Positions 51,243 to 63,520 of a DNA stretch of 64,000 nucleotides are shown in pieces. Position 1 is the first letter of the stretch. Every line of letters starts with the position of its first letter. Under the pieces are notes generated by a model that searched no databases, had not been told where the DNA came from, and saw only the letters and a list, made by a program, of their open reading frames with translations. Origin of the DNA: Pardosa pseudoannulata (taxonomy: Eukaryota > Arthropoda > Arachnida > Araneae > Lycosidae); assembly GCA_032207245.1 (NCBI GenBank), contig JAGEOH010000206.1:1-64000 (forward strand), read 5' to 3'. The position numbers were made by a program, and so were the translations under genes.

Positions 51243-54242
51243 TGAGTAACAATGAAATGTGATGAACACAAAGTTTAACTCTTTAAAAGAATATTCTTTT
51301 CCACCCAGAACTGTATTTCAAGGATATTTGTGTCGTTGATAAAGAATTATTAGAATACATAAAACAACCTATGTTAACTACAAGAACGACAATAACCTTG
51401 GAAAATTTGTTAAATTTTTCTCAGTTCCACAAATTCCTAAAAACGGCAACAAGTCAGCGTGATTAAATTAAAACTTACTACTTAATATTTATAGTAACCC
51501 CGCAGATATTCACCAGATGTTTAACTCCTTTCCTGTGACGGCCGAACTCAGTTCAGACAACACTCCAAATTTGGAATGCCCGACGTAAGTTCGGGCAAGA
51601 GAGAACACGGTATGGTTTAACTCCGTGAAGCCCGAAATCGATTCGTCCATTGCATAATATTTAATTTGCCATTTTCCCAATACATAGAGATACTTTCCAG
51701 GGTAAAGTTCGGCAGTTTCCGTGACATTTGTCGATATTTCTAAGATGCTGTAAAGGATTTGTGGAATTCAAAGGAATCTGTAGAACATGAAATTCATGAC
51801 ACTTAATATATATCATAATATTGTTGTATTAGTTTTAAATATTTATTCAGAAAACTAAGTAATTTGATTTATTTTGCTGTAATTTCAGCAAAAATTTCTT
51901 TAATCCATTAACATTTCTAATATATATATAAATAAGGAAAATCGTAGTTATTTTGTTTAAAATTTTGTTTTTTATCAAAAATAAACCATTTCCAATATTT
52001 TGAGTATAATAACAAACAAAATTAAAGAAAGAAAAAAATTCAGTTTTTGCCAAAATTCAATTTTTTATAAAATATGTTTATAGGCAAGGGAATTACATGG
52101 TGACCTTGCCATCTAAATGAAAGGAGGCATGTACAGTTGAAAAAAAACAATGATGACTCGGATTACGCTGTTTAATTTATAGGGTTTTATAGGTTATAGA
52201 GGTTAACAAATCGAAAATATTTTTTAATGAATTATGATTTTGAGATTAAAATAAATTTTAAATATTAATAAAATCCCTTTGAAACATTTTTTCTAGAATA
52301 TGTGTTATAAATCTGTTTACAAAGTATATTATATATGTCTTTTACGGAATCTTTAACTTTGAAAAGCTTTATTATAGACTATCATTTTACCCTTTTACCT
52401 GTAATATTTTAGACGGTTCAATGACTAAATATCTTAAAATGTTTCATAAAAGTATATATTTTTCTTATCTGTAAAATTAAAGAGTATAATGAAGATGCCT
52501 AATACTTTAAATATTAAAAAAATATATGTAATTAAATATTAATTATTCGATTTTTTTTCAATTTTGAAAGTTTTTAAAAAAATAATTAATGTCCTTGAAT
52601 TGTTCCGAATGGCTTCCTATTAATTTGTGTATAATTCATTATATAACCATGTGTTAAAATAGGAAATATTTCAAATAAATTTATTAACTTTCTTTAAATC
52701 TTACGGACAATGGTAAAAAGGTACAGTAGAGAAAAAATTCCGTGAGATTAAAAACAAACAGCAAGAGACACAAGTAATAAATTTCATAGTACAGTTACTC
52801 AAACTATGCTTTATAAAACAACTTCCCATGTTCTGCTAATAGGGGCATGAAAAAAAAAGGATGAGACAATTAAAAGTATTTTAATAAACGCATTTTAAAT
52901 TTTGAAATGTAAAAATTTTTCACGCTAGAATGGGAGAAAATATTTGAATATTACATCCTTTTGTATTCCCTTTTTGTCACCTAAAATTACATTTCTTAAC
53001 AGTTTCTAATAAGATCTAACAGTTTCATATTAACAAAATGTTGAAAATAACAATTGTTTTTCTTAAAATAAAACTTCATAGAAATATTTATATTAGAAAA
53101 TTATGCGTATTAAGATGATGTATAAAAGTTTTTAAAACATCATTCTCGTAACTGAGAAATGTTCAAAAATATATCATGTATATTGATGTATGCCACAGCC
53201 TCATTAATTTGTGTGAACAACAGCAGTCTTATACAGGAAGCAATTATAATAATGATTGAGTCAAGAATTAATAAAAATATGGACACTTCATCTGGTTAAT
53301 GGCATTAGTTTTAACATAGTTTTGTACCTTACTTATGTTGGCTATTTTCAAATTTCTAGACAGTAACAGACAACACACAAAGACAACTAGACAAGACACA
53401 ATTTTATTTTTAAAAACAGACTCGTGATGACTATATTTTTAGTCTATGTAAAACAAGATTTCGACCCTAACGATAATAAAACTGATATTAGAACGTTAAA
53501 ACACCGAAAATCGCAAAAAGTACCTGCACAGGTATGTATACCACATTCCTGGCACATACTACTTTTAAGATAATAACATTATCCATATTCTGTGGAAAAG
53601 AAATTTATTCAGCCACACTCGCTTTTATTAAATTCTGTCATTATCGTAATTCTGAACGCTTATGAGCGAGTAAAAAACCTTTTGAAATGTTTAAGACAGT
53701 GATGAATTGCTAGGAACAGGAGCACTAAACCAAATACGTTTCTTTTTTGCTGTCTCCTCAAAATAACTAATGAAAAATGAAAAAAATTGCAAAGTCTTTG
53801 CGTGAAAGAAATATTAGGGAAAATTAAATATTTATGTATAGTTACGGTCACAATCAATTTCACTAGAAGTATAAAAAGTACAGAAATATCCACTACATAA
53901 ATTGGTAATTCAAAATGTTATTAAAGACAGGGGCGAAACATTGATTTTAGAAGTAGTTTGAAATTCCATACACTCTAAAAAACTATTAAAGAGCACTGAA
54001 ACATTTGCCAAGCACGATGCTGGATATCTGGCTAGCCAGTCCATTTAACCACCAAACGCGATTAAATTTTGGAATGTTGTACCTTCTCAATAATCGTTGA
54101 AAACTATTTCCATTTTTTTCCCTTTCAAGTCAAAAGGATTAAACTTATTTTCTAAAATATTACAGTTAATAAAATAATGCTATAGTAGATTAAATAATTA
54201 GAGATTTCAAAGCCATTGTGCAATATGTATTAACATTAAAAC
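51243..54242. other. Intergenic, no gene recognised
   Basis: A GC-richer patch at 51520-51730 repeats pieces such as cccgaa and gttcgg(g)c without a recognisable domain. The remainder is AT-rich. Confidence 0.45.
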
Positions 54243-55544
54243 ATGTATTCATTTTCGGATAAAAGAAATAAGGATAATATTTTGTGGAACGTGTTAATGG
54301 TGATCGGAATAAACGTTTTCAATTTCAGTAGCAAATCGGTTTTATTTATATCACGTATCATAGTTGTTATCTTGCATATATCAGCTTTACATTTGTCATG
54401 TTTGGGCGTAGTACATTTCTACAATCATACCGAAAAAATATTTGTAGTCCTTATTCTTCATATTTTATTATCTTTTTTCTTGTGGCGTCGGTTGTTGGTA
54501 AAAAGAAAACCGATTTCTAGTATTTTGATTAAGCCTTCGAAAACTTTTGGATATTCCATACATGAAGTCTTCGTTGTTTATAAATGTTACCTTACTGATT
54601 TTAATATTAAGTGTTTTAGCGATAAACATTGATTATATATACTGGTCGATAACAGAAAATAGTTTTGTTGCAGATTTTTGGACCTATAACTTCAAAATAA
54701 TGAATCAGTCATTTAATACATTATTAATTGCGGTTTGCACAACTTCATACTTTACATTTTTTTACTTATTCCTGGGCTTGTATCGTTGTCGCTCATCACC
54801 TTAGAATATCGTTGTGCAGAGATATTGGGTGAAGTTGGTAGACGGTTAGAAGAAATGCTAGGAAAAAGAGATACTTCTAATGCAATTTACGTAACACGGT
54901 TGCTATTTAGGTTTTTATATGTCTTAGAAGAAGTGAGAGAACTTTTATCTCTTGTTCTGTTTACCCTCATCAGCTGCAATTTTCTACTACTCTTAATGGG
55001 GCTGTTGTATTACCTTAATGAAATTAACGATCTGTATCATGTTACGATTGAAATGGCATTGCTCTTGCTTTTTGGTTGTCTCTTCATACTTTCGCAAACG
55101 CTGGCCGATTGGTTAGGGCACTGATCGTCGGTACCAGAGTTCGTGGGTTCGAATCCCACTATGGCATGGATGTTCGTAGCCGTTCGAAATCGGCTTTAAG
55201 CAGTAGGTCCCGGTCTCATTAGCCCTCGTGTGCAAAACAGTAGACCGTAGCGCTCCAAACCAAAACCAAACCAAACCATACTTTCGCAAGGACTGTGTGG
55301 ACCTCTGATTCCAGGAAATATTGCAGATATCAAGAAAATAGCTGGTAAAATAGTTGAAAAGAATAAGAGGAATCCATTTGTGGAGAATCATTGTCTATAT
55401 GTTTTTAAAAAAATGCAGAAAATTGACATTGTTTATTTTACTGCCTATGGAATGTTTGATATCCAACGAAACTTCCTCCTGCACACTTTCGGAACCATAC
55501 TTACTTATGGTCTGTTAATCATAAATCAGAAAAGAGTGCAGTAA
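54243..55544 (+). pseudogene. Gustatory-receptor-like pseudogene, type A, split by a SINE
   Basis: The ATG gives MYSFSDKRNKDNILWNVLMVIGINVF, close to the intact gene at 30.4 kb. An 8-base deletion near 54532 (ATATACAG missing after ILIK) shifts the frame. The next part reads LRKLLDIPYMKSSLFINVTL. A one-base loss in the T run near 54760 shifts it again into LLIPGLVSLSLITLEYRCAEIL and on through TM5-TM6 to FILSQ. A 180 bp SINE (55098-55277) then interrupts, and GLCGPLIP resumes after it. The end is intact: YGMFDIQRNFLL, then LTYGLLIINQKRVQ and stop. Paralogs usually end at QK, so the three extra residues are specific to this copy. Confidence 0.9.
55098..55277 (+). mobile_element. tRNA-derived SINE inside a receptor gene
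   Basis: Plus-strand copy with the target duplication atactttcgcaa at 55086-55097 and 55278-55289. The A box TGGCCGATTGG and B box GGTTCGAATCC are intact, and the 3' end is ccaaaccaaaaccaaacc. It is nearly identical to the copy at 48598, so both are young. Confidence 0.95.
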
Positions 55545-57062
55545 CATAAATGTTCAATGAAAATATTACAGTAAATGTTGAATGTATGGAAATTTATTTA
55601 AATGATAACACCTTATTTGAATGAAACGATTGAGTTTTAATGGTTGTTTCTTACCGATAAATTAGAAGAAAAAATCCTGTGCTGAATAGCCATTTTTCGA
55701 TTTGTGGTTGTATATAATATTTTTAACTTGATACATTATATTCCTTTAACACTAAAATAATAAATTTGGATTATTTTTTTCTTGATACACTTTTCTAAAT
55801 ACGTATTTTTCTGTGTTTTTTTCCAACAAATTACACAATAATTGAAGTGGATATTTCAAATCAAGACAATATCTGTAACTACTGTACTTATCTCTGTATT
55901 ATTATTATTATTATATAAATTTCAAATATTAAAAATTTCAATAGCTTTTCAATAGTAGTGTAATAGTATAAATTTCAATAGTATGTAATAGTAAATTATA
56001 TATTATTATATAAATTTCAAATAGTATTACAACTAATAATAACGCTTATAAAGAATTTTTTTTCATTTTTGCCGTTTCCGATATCATATCTAAATGTTTT
56101 ACCAAATTTCCTATAATGACGAAAAAATAAAATTTTCTCTTTGAATTAACCTGAAATTGTGAGTTTTCTTACAAAAAAAACTAACACACTCTTTTAAATA
56201 GGAGCCGAATGACTCTAAATCCTTTCCTACTTAACGATACAAATGAAAGTCATTCGTGTTAATAATCATATTTTTCACATATTATAATATCCCTCTTTAA
56301 GAAGTCAATTAACTTCTTAATAAAACATATCTCTTCCTTCTTTTAAACATGAACACAATGGTATATTCACCGAACGAAATATTGACTTTTGTTAATATAA
56401 AATATCCCCATATTTTTAAACTGAATGCTAGTAAGTATGGAATATATAATTTTATTAGGTGCATTTTGATGATTTTGTAATTAAACCGTTAGGATTTTAA
56501 ATGTTGCGTGATATCAAAAGTTTCAAACCCTTAATACTCCAATCGTATAAAATTTGTTTCAGATTTATTAAAAAAATAAGACGTCCGATACGAAAACATT
56601 TTTCTGGAAAATGCAAATATGAATAAATGAAATGTTTTTTTACTACCCAAATACATTTGATTCACAAAATAATTTCCTAAAAATGGTGTTTAAAACAATT
56701 TGAGAAATTATACTCTCATATTCTATTTACTCTGTAGTAGCCAGTAACTTACTTGGTCCACAAGATTTCTCGATTTTCAAAAAGTATGTGTGTATTTGTA
56801 TGGGCAAAATTAGAAGAAAACATTAATTTTAAACATCATAGTAATTAGTGAATAAGTTTAAAATAATTTTATTAATATCTATATGTATAAAATGTATTCT
56901 TTTTAAGCATATTGCATCTATTTTTGAAAGAAGCATTTAGAATCAATTTGAAAAACGGACATTGAATCTTCTCTTATTTTACTGCAGATATATTACAGAA
57001 TGTGAAGCTTGGAATATTTATTTGTTTCTGCTCTGGATTCGTGTCTGCTCCTCACTTTAAAA
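55545..57062. other. Intergenic, AT-rich, no gene recognised
   Basis: It includes a small patch of repeated ata(t)aaatttcaa(a)ta words at 55900-56035. No coding signal. Confidence 0.5.
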
Positions 57063-57135
57063 TAGTGATTCTCAACCTTTTTGAAGCTACATCCCCCCTT
57101 ATTTTGTTAAACTCCCCCCTTTGTAAAAATCCTGT
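57063..57135 (+). mobile_element. Possible hAT-type terminal fragment
   Basis: The word tagtgattctcaacctttttgaagc resembles the terminal repeat cagtggttctcaacc common to many hAT elements, followed by C-rich stretches. No matching opposite end was found in the window, so it may be a truncated end only. Confidence 0.35.
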
Positions 57136-57464
57136 AATTTAAAGTATAGGGTAGGAGAAGTACTTAATTATTATAAGGGGCAAAATGTTTAAGCAATTTT
57201 CTTCAATTGAGTTACAAATAAAATTTTGTTACTGAGACATACTAAAGCAACGTTCAAACAAATACTGTTAATTAAATATATTTTTCTGAAAGTCAACCTA
57301 AATTCACGCACAACAAAGAGGATGAAATTAACTGATTCTGGTACCACCACGTAAGTTTCTTTTAATTACTGGTAAAAATCGTGTAATTTAGATAAAAATT
57401 CTTTAGAAATAATTTAGTTTGCTAATATTACTTAATTTTTTTTCTGTTTGAAAATGTGGCTTGA

Positions 57465-57938
57465 CTAAAGAACTGGGTTCCCCCGCCAACTTGGCTATAA
57501 AGTTTTAAGTATGGTCGCCTAGCATTTTCTCTTGATTGCACCGAGTCCAAACAATCTATATCTATATTCTAATTTATACGATATTTGCATCCAACTCTTC
57601 TTGTGTAACATTTTCTTATATATTAAAAGTGCGCAATACTTAAAAAAATTAGATTTAACAGACCATTAATGGTTCACTATGGCTGATTTTTAATAATTTG
57701 AAGCAGTTGCGTTTGTAAACTGTTAAGAGATTAACTGCCCATAAATATAAATGTCCAGTTTCTAAGTCGTTTTCTTTAATTAGATAAGAATATATAATTC
57801 TATTACGATGGGGTACTGTGCATTAATTAAAGTCGCCAAAAAAGCAAGAAATACCTTGTTTGGATGGATTACCTTTGGTTTTTAGTAAATATCGCTAATT
57901 TTTTCGCCAAATTTGCCAAGGGGAACCCAATTATTAAG
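57465..57938 (+). mobile_element. 475 bp element with inverted ends, copy 1
   Basis: The left end reads ctaaagaactgggttccccc followed by gccaacttggc. The right end, read in reverse, gives cttaataattgggttcccct followed by tggcaaatttggc, so the ends are inverted repeats of about 30 bp. The interior matches copy 2 at 59360 along its whole length. No coding frame is visible, so it is a MITE-like element. The superfamily is not assigned. Confidence 0.75.
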
Positions 57939-59359
57939 TAGTCCTGAAAATGTTTATGTAAATATTTTGCAAAAAACTGTATAAAAGGCTAGAATACTTT
58001 AACCATTACACCCATTTTGTCTTTGAGTGTATGATATTAATTGCTTTTTTATTTTTTCTCAAACAACAAAATTCGCCAAATTATGTTGACGAGAAACTCG
58101 TGGTTAAACCGGCATGCTAAGTGCATCTATTCTGTATTCCTCTCCTTTCATTATTTCAAGAAATGGGCCAGACTGAAAATATTTTACTTAAAGTAAGACC
58201 ATCAATTGAAACTAATTTCTTCTATGGTGGCGAGATATACGATAAGATGTATGAAATTCATGTCTATATTTAAAAGTGAGAAGATACATTTGCCGTGATA
58301 TCAGTCTCTTTCTCAACTTATACAAAAAATAAACATCGTAGTCAAAGGCCGTCTAATGTATAACAATGTTGATACAACAATAAGAAAACTACTAACCTCG
58401 GCAACCACATAAACAGTTTCTAAAAATTTTATATTGTTAATTCTTACATTGTTCGTATTGTTTTCGAACAACAGATACCTCATGCCATTGTTGGAATTCA
58501 CTTCTTAACGAAACACTAATTAAGTGTGCTGTTACTGAGCGATCGAGCGATTTATTTTAATGTTTATCTTGATTGTGCTTTAATTTTCTGGCACGATGTT
58601 TCGCAATATTAGAAGAAGTATTTGTTTTGCAATGTGAGTACCGCATTTTGCGAATTTTATGTATTTAAAATAATTCGTTGACGAAAGTATGTTGCGTCGA
58701 TGTGACGCGATATCTATATTCATATATGCAATCCGTAGTTTTACAGATTTTCCATAATTTAATTTTAAAACCATTTTTAATATTTCTATTTACAATTCAG
58801 GGACACTTTCTTTTATAGCATTCGCCATTACCAAGTAATCAATATTTGTTGGCCATTTTACTGTAGCACCGTATAGGCCAACATTGCTTTCTGCAACAAA
58901 ACACATAAAGTGAGTAATTGAAATATAAAACCTGGAACAAAAGAAGATCCTCAATCTTGGATTGATATCCTCAGAGGTATCGTTAGGGATCCCAGAGGAA
59001 AATATTAACACGAACATACTTGAGTAGTTTACATAACCAATCAGCTACTAATGAACTCAGATCTGTGATGGTTATGTCGAAATTCAAATCTTCAATTATG
59101 AGATCGATGTTTTTGTTGACTGTTCAACCATGCTCTTAATGATCAGTAAATTAAAACTCTCCAAGCTAGCCTAAATGCAAAGGTTCGCAAACAAGTATGG
59201 CGACTAGACTTTGACGTCTATCGACAAGGATATGGCCTATCTTTTCCTGAATTTTGATACAATCCATAATTCCCTATGACTCTTTGGGTGACGTTTTAGA
59301 TTAACCACTGAAAAAAAAAGCATGTTGAGATCGCATCGCGTAAGGCCCAAGCGTGTTGA
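57939..59359. other. Spacer between the two MITE-like copies
   Basis: Mostly AT-rich, with a GC-richer stretch at 58800-59340 that includes the small frame annotated separately. Confidence 0.45.
58790..59017 (-). CDS. Unrecognised small open frame
   Basis: 75 codons from a true ATG, with protein-like composition: FSSGIPNDTSEDINPRLR, then FMCFVAESNVGLYGATVKW and ANAIKESVPEL before the stop. I recognise no family. It could be an exon of a minus-strand gene, a piece of a transposon or chance. The region is less AT-rich than its neighbours. Confidence 0.2.
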   Translation of the reverse strand: MFVLIFSSGIPNDTSEDINPRLRIFFCSRFYISITHFMCFVAESNVGLYGATVKWPTNIDYLVMANAIKESVPEL

Positions 59360-59836
59360 ATAAAGAATTGGGTTTCCCAGCCAACTTGGCGATAATGGTT
59401 TAAGTTAGGTCAACTAATATTTTCTTCTGATCTAACCGTGTCCAAACAATCTGTATCTATATTATAATTTATATGATATTTGCATCCAACTCTTTTTGTG
59501 TATCTCTTTTCTTATATATTAAAAAAGCGAAATGCTTAAAAAATTAGATATAACAAACCATTAATGGTTCACTATGGCTGATTTTTAATAATTTGGAGCT
59601 GTTGGGTTTCCAAACTGTTAAGGGATTAATTGCCCATAAATATAAATATCCTAGGTTTTCAAGTCGTTTTCTTTAATTAAGTAAGAGTATATAATTCTAT
59701 TACTATGACACACTGTGCATTAATTAAAGTTACCAGAAAAAGTAAGAAGTACAATGTTTGGATGGATTACCTTTTTGTCTTAATAAATATCACTATTATT
59801 TTCGCCAAATTTGCCAAGGGGCACCCAATTCTTAAG
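59360..59836 (+). mobile_element. 475 bp element with inverted ends, copy 2
   Basis: Left end ataaagaattgggtttccc and right end (reverse) cttaagaattgggtgcccc. It matches copy 1 in order, e.g. ccaaacaatctatatct or its variant, taatggttcactatggctga, and ttgccaaggg near the right end. Confidence 0.75.
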
Positions 59837-60299
59837 TTGTCCAGACAAAAGTAGTAGTCGTAGATGAGCATCAACTTTTCAACCTTTATTAATGTATTCT
59901 AATGTATTCAAAGGGACATATAGAAACTGGTAAGAATTCAGAACATGCACGGAACAGAGGTAAAATACATAACTAGTATACATATGAACATGCTATACTA
60001 TTTTAATCATCATATTAAAGTTTTAAAATATGTTGGATATTGTAGTTGTGGAGCGATATTTGCGGCTTGAATTGATATCCACTGAAAAAATAGCATGGGT
60101 GAAACTTAAAATAATAATTTTAAAGAGGTTAATTCAATGGCATGTTCTATTTCTAGAAAAGGGGCTTTTAAAAGAGGAATGACCGTTGTACATTAATAGG
60201 TAAGGAATAAATTTGAGGAAGTAGTTTAGATATTATTTAGAGAACAGTTTCGATAGACAGACAGTTTCACTAAAAAAGTATTTTATCACAAAATATTAG

Positions 60300-60500
60300 C
60301 CAAGCGACTAAATGTGGCTTTCAACATTGTGCGATATCCGTCTTTATACAAAACTAAGTATAATCCTTAATGGATCTGGTTATTTGGACAATCCGATTAA
60401 TCAGCATAAGACTAATTGGCATTCAAATGTATTAGTTGACTATGTGTGTAGTATACACTTAAGCAGCATGTATTATGCTAATGGTGATCAATATAAGTGA
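60300..60500 (+). mobile_element. Tc1/mariner transposase scrap
   Basis: A 62-codon frame reads INQHKTNWHSNVLVDYVCSIHL then SSMYYANGDQYK, matching the transposase stretch INQHKYSSILADYV...FPQDDGIYQQDN seen at 50.9 kb, spread over the second catalytic Asp region. It is heavily diverged, and no inverted ends are seen. Confidence 0.5.
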
Positions 60501-60588
60501 AATATTCTGAATCAATCAAATTAAGTTGTCGTAAATTCGATCAAAACTGCTAGCGATGTATTTAGTTCAATTACGAGGTTATACACAG

Positions 60589-60774
60589 TTATGATGCGGA
60601 TTATATCTTGGAAACACATATCAGATTATCGACTGAAGGATTGATAATTATTCGTATCTCATTTGATAGGCCGTTTAGAAAAATTAGAAAATGGTTAGAA
60701 AGAAAACGAATAGAAAAAGAGATGAGAATGCAAGAGGATAATGCTCTTCAAAACGAAAAAGAGAGAATTCGAAA
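60589..60774 (+). CDS. Candidate internal exon 1 of an unrecognised gene
   Basis: The acceptor ttatacacag precedes 60589 and the donor GTATGT follows 60774. The exon is 186 bases, starting with one base of a split codon and ending with two. It encodes YDADYILETHIRLSTEGLII, then a strongly charged helical stretch (FRKIRKWLERKRIEKEM and NEKERIR) likely to form a coiled coil. The exit phase fits the entry phase of the exon at 63212, giving an Asn across the join. I do not recognise the protein. Confidence 0.45.
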
Positions 60775-60990
60775 GTATGTATATAGGATTTTGTGTTCTT
60801 CTATTTATATGAAAATACCAATTAGTTAATGACTGTCAAACACCAAAGAATTTCTCGCCATATTTTTAAATTTTCACACTGTAATATGAAGTAACTTATA
60901 TTGCACAGTGTGTCACTTTATAAAATGCATATTTAACGGTCTATTTCGAAAGAATGAAGCAAAAGAAAGAAATAGGAGACTTTGGCTTAC

Positions 60991-61141
60991 TTTGGTTTGG
61001 AGGGCTACGCTCTACGGTTTGCAAAATGAGGGATAATTATACTTATTAAAGCCAATTATCAACGACAACGAGCGAACATGCCACAGAGAGATTGGCGCCA
61101 ACGAATTCAATGATCAGCACCCTAATAACGGCCATTGTTCG
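60991..61141 (-). mobile_element. tRNA-derived SINE, strongly decayed
   Basis: The left end (tttggtttggagggctacgc) is clear, but the head is degraded (ggccattgttcg remains) and the B box is lost. It lies in the presumed intron of the right-hand gene. Confidence 0.7.
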
Positions 61142-63211
61142 TTATTATAAATCCTACGTCATCATACTTTATTAAAAAATTAAGCAATAAATCATTAAAA
61201 CCTGTTTTATGTACAGTAATATTACAAATGAATAGTATATTAAGTAGCCTTTATAAACAGACTTTATGCAATGGTTCAACTTTATGAATGATTACTGAAC
61301 AGAAGCTAGTCCTCATACCTAGATCGTCATTGGTAAGTGCATAAGATGGCAACAACGGACAAAATTAATAAATACGGAGAGGATGGAAAATGTAGATACC
61401 TGAGTTCATAACAAAGCAAATGATTATAAAGTAGGAAGTTTAAGAAAAAAAAAAGAATTTCCATACACACACATCTGAAATCTACGCATCTCAAAGCGAA
61501 ATAAATAGTTTTGTGAAGTCAAAAGATTGCAGACATGTCTTTTATTAACCAATCTGGGTTTTCACAGCATCAAATAAGAGAACATGGAGTTATCATGTTG
61601 GACTGAGTTATAATCTAAAATCAATTGACCAATTTTACATAATTTTCTTAGATAATTAAGTTTTTTTTATTCTTTTATTTTTAATAGACACAAAGGCTAA
61701 ATGTCGTTATCGATGATAGCCATAGATCTTTTTATATATATACTGAAATCAAGTAGAGAGACAAGAATGAACGAGAAACGTGAGATGACTCTTTGAAACA
61801 GTCTCGAAATTCGAGAAAAACTAATGGTATGAATGGCATATACAGGAGTGGTCCAATGATCTTGATGTGTCAGAAATGGCTACATAATAGTTACTCTAGG
61901 AAAAAGGCCGATAATAATGTGAATTATGTTTCGGAATATATTTAGAGATACAAAACTTTTCTGCTGATAAGCATAATTATCAATAACATCATTAGCATAA
62001 TATCGTTACAAAATATGAAGAAGAAAGTTTATGTGTGTGCATATCATCTTCGACTCTTTTGATGTAGTGGGAAGTTTCTTTCCTTCATGCCTCTTGTGTA
62101 TTACATGTACTTGTGAGTTCTTCTGCTATAGTCCAGGTACACAAACACTAAAGACCGAAGAGATGATAAAGTGAAGCTCGAAAAGTCAGAAAGTGTTCCG
62201 CTTTACAAAACTGACATGGCTTTCAGTTAGTTATCAAGATCATGGACTGGAACTTAAACTGAAAAGGAAAACTAATTTCGTTGTCAATCATGCTTTTCAA
62301 AAAACCACTATTCAATTTTAAAAAAGAGAAATATCTGGTCATTTCCACTCCAAACCCAGGGTCTGATCAAGGGGTTCTTATTTTTTATCTATTGAACACA
62401 TCCATCTTAAACTGAAAACATAAAATCAAAGCAACATTTGGCTCTTGCAAACAATGAATCTGCATACAAATCATTTTTGAAAATCCAAATATGTAACTCA
62501 TTGGTCTTTTTCTTTATAAAATTGAATAAAATCTCCATTAAAAATAACAAATAGTCGATAACATTATCATTACTTATTGTATCAACAATAAAATATAAAA
62601 AATCAGAAGGTTTGATATTAATGATGTTATGAATCTGTTTTTATAAATAATATTAATGATGATAAAATAATTGTATGAAAATTATTGAACATTAATTGAT
62701 TATGCTAATAAAATTTCTTATTTGTTCGTAAGTTGTTCCAACTGTCATTACAGTGGATATTTCGGTATATTAATTGTTTATAGCAAATATATTTTACTTA
62801 TAATGGTTAAATTTCGTTTATGATCCTTGATACTTGAAATATTTCGTGTCTCTAAATACTTTCGAATCAGGGTAACTACGAGGTCAAAATTTAGAAATCT
62901 ACATTAATCTTGATACTGAAGGATAACAATGCAGTTATAAGACCAATGAGGGGCAGGAGTTCTGATTCTATTTGTATACGGGGCACCCTCTTTTGTATCT
63001 CTGACCACATCTCGGGACTTTAAAAGTTGCAAATCTACTTTAATCTTTAAAAAATATGTGTACTGTGTCATCATGAGAACAGTTAGAGGCTGGGACCCTA
63101 TTTTTATTTATCCTCGGGAACCCTCTTTGTTAACGATATTTACAAATATTTAGAAGTATAATACCGATATTATACATCACGATATTTACAAATTTTCCTA
63201 TTTTTCTACAG
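61142..63211. other. Presumed intron, no gene recognised
   Basis: AT-rich sequence between the two candidate exons. Nothing else is recognisable. A paired phrase about the word accctcttt(t)gt(a)ta occurs near 62990 and 63119. Confidence 0.4.
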
Positions 63212-63520
63212 TTTAATTGATGACACCTTGAGCTACGGCAAAGATATCCTTCGAGAACTTAAAGTCCGTAATCAAAATCCTACTCAATTAATCCAGGCCA
63301 AGCAGTGGTTTGAAATTAAACAAAGATTTGCAGAAAGATACTGGAACCAACTAATAAACGATGCAGTGGATCTTTCATGCTGTGATTCTTACTTTATGGA
63401 CTGTTATTTTAACTGCTTGCCTTATCAATCTATGACCTACAAGAGCCGAGTAAAAGTAGACGATTGGTTTGAAAATACCAACATTGTTATGGAGGAAATT
63501 ATTTGCTACTTGGAGGATGT
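63212..63520 (+). CDS. Candidate internal exon 2 of an unrecognised gene
   Basis: A strong acceptor (ctatttttctacag) ends at 63211 and the donor GTAAGTA starts at 63521. The exon is 309 bases: one base of a split codon, 102 full codons and two bases. It encodes LIDDTLSYGKDILRELKV, then QAKQWFEIKQRFAERYWNQL, a Cys-rich stretch DLSCCDSYFMDCYFNCLP and KVDDWFENTNIVMEEIICYLEDV. It is rich in aromatic and charged residues with no membrane span. GC and codon use look like a real gene. No family is recognised. The gene continues beyond the window on the right. Confidence 0.6.
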
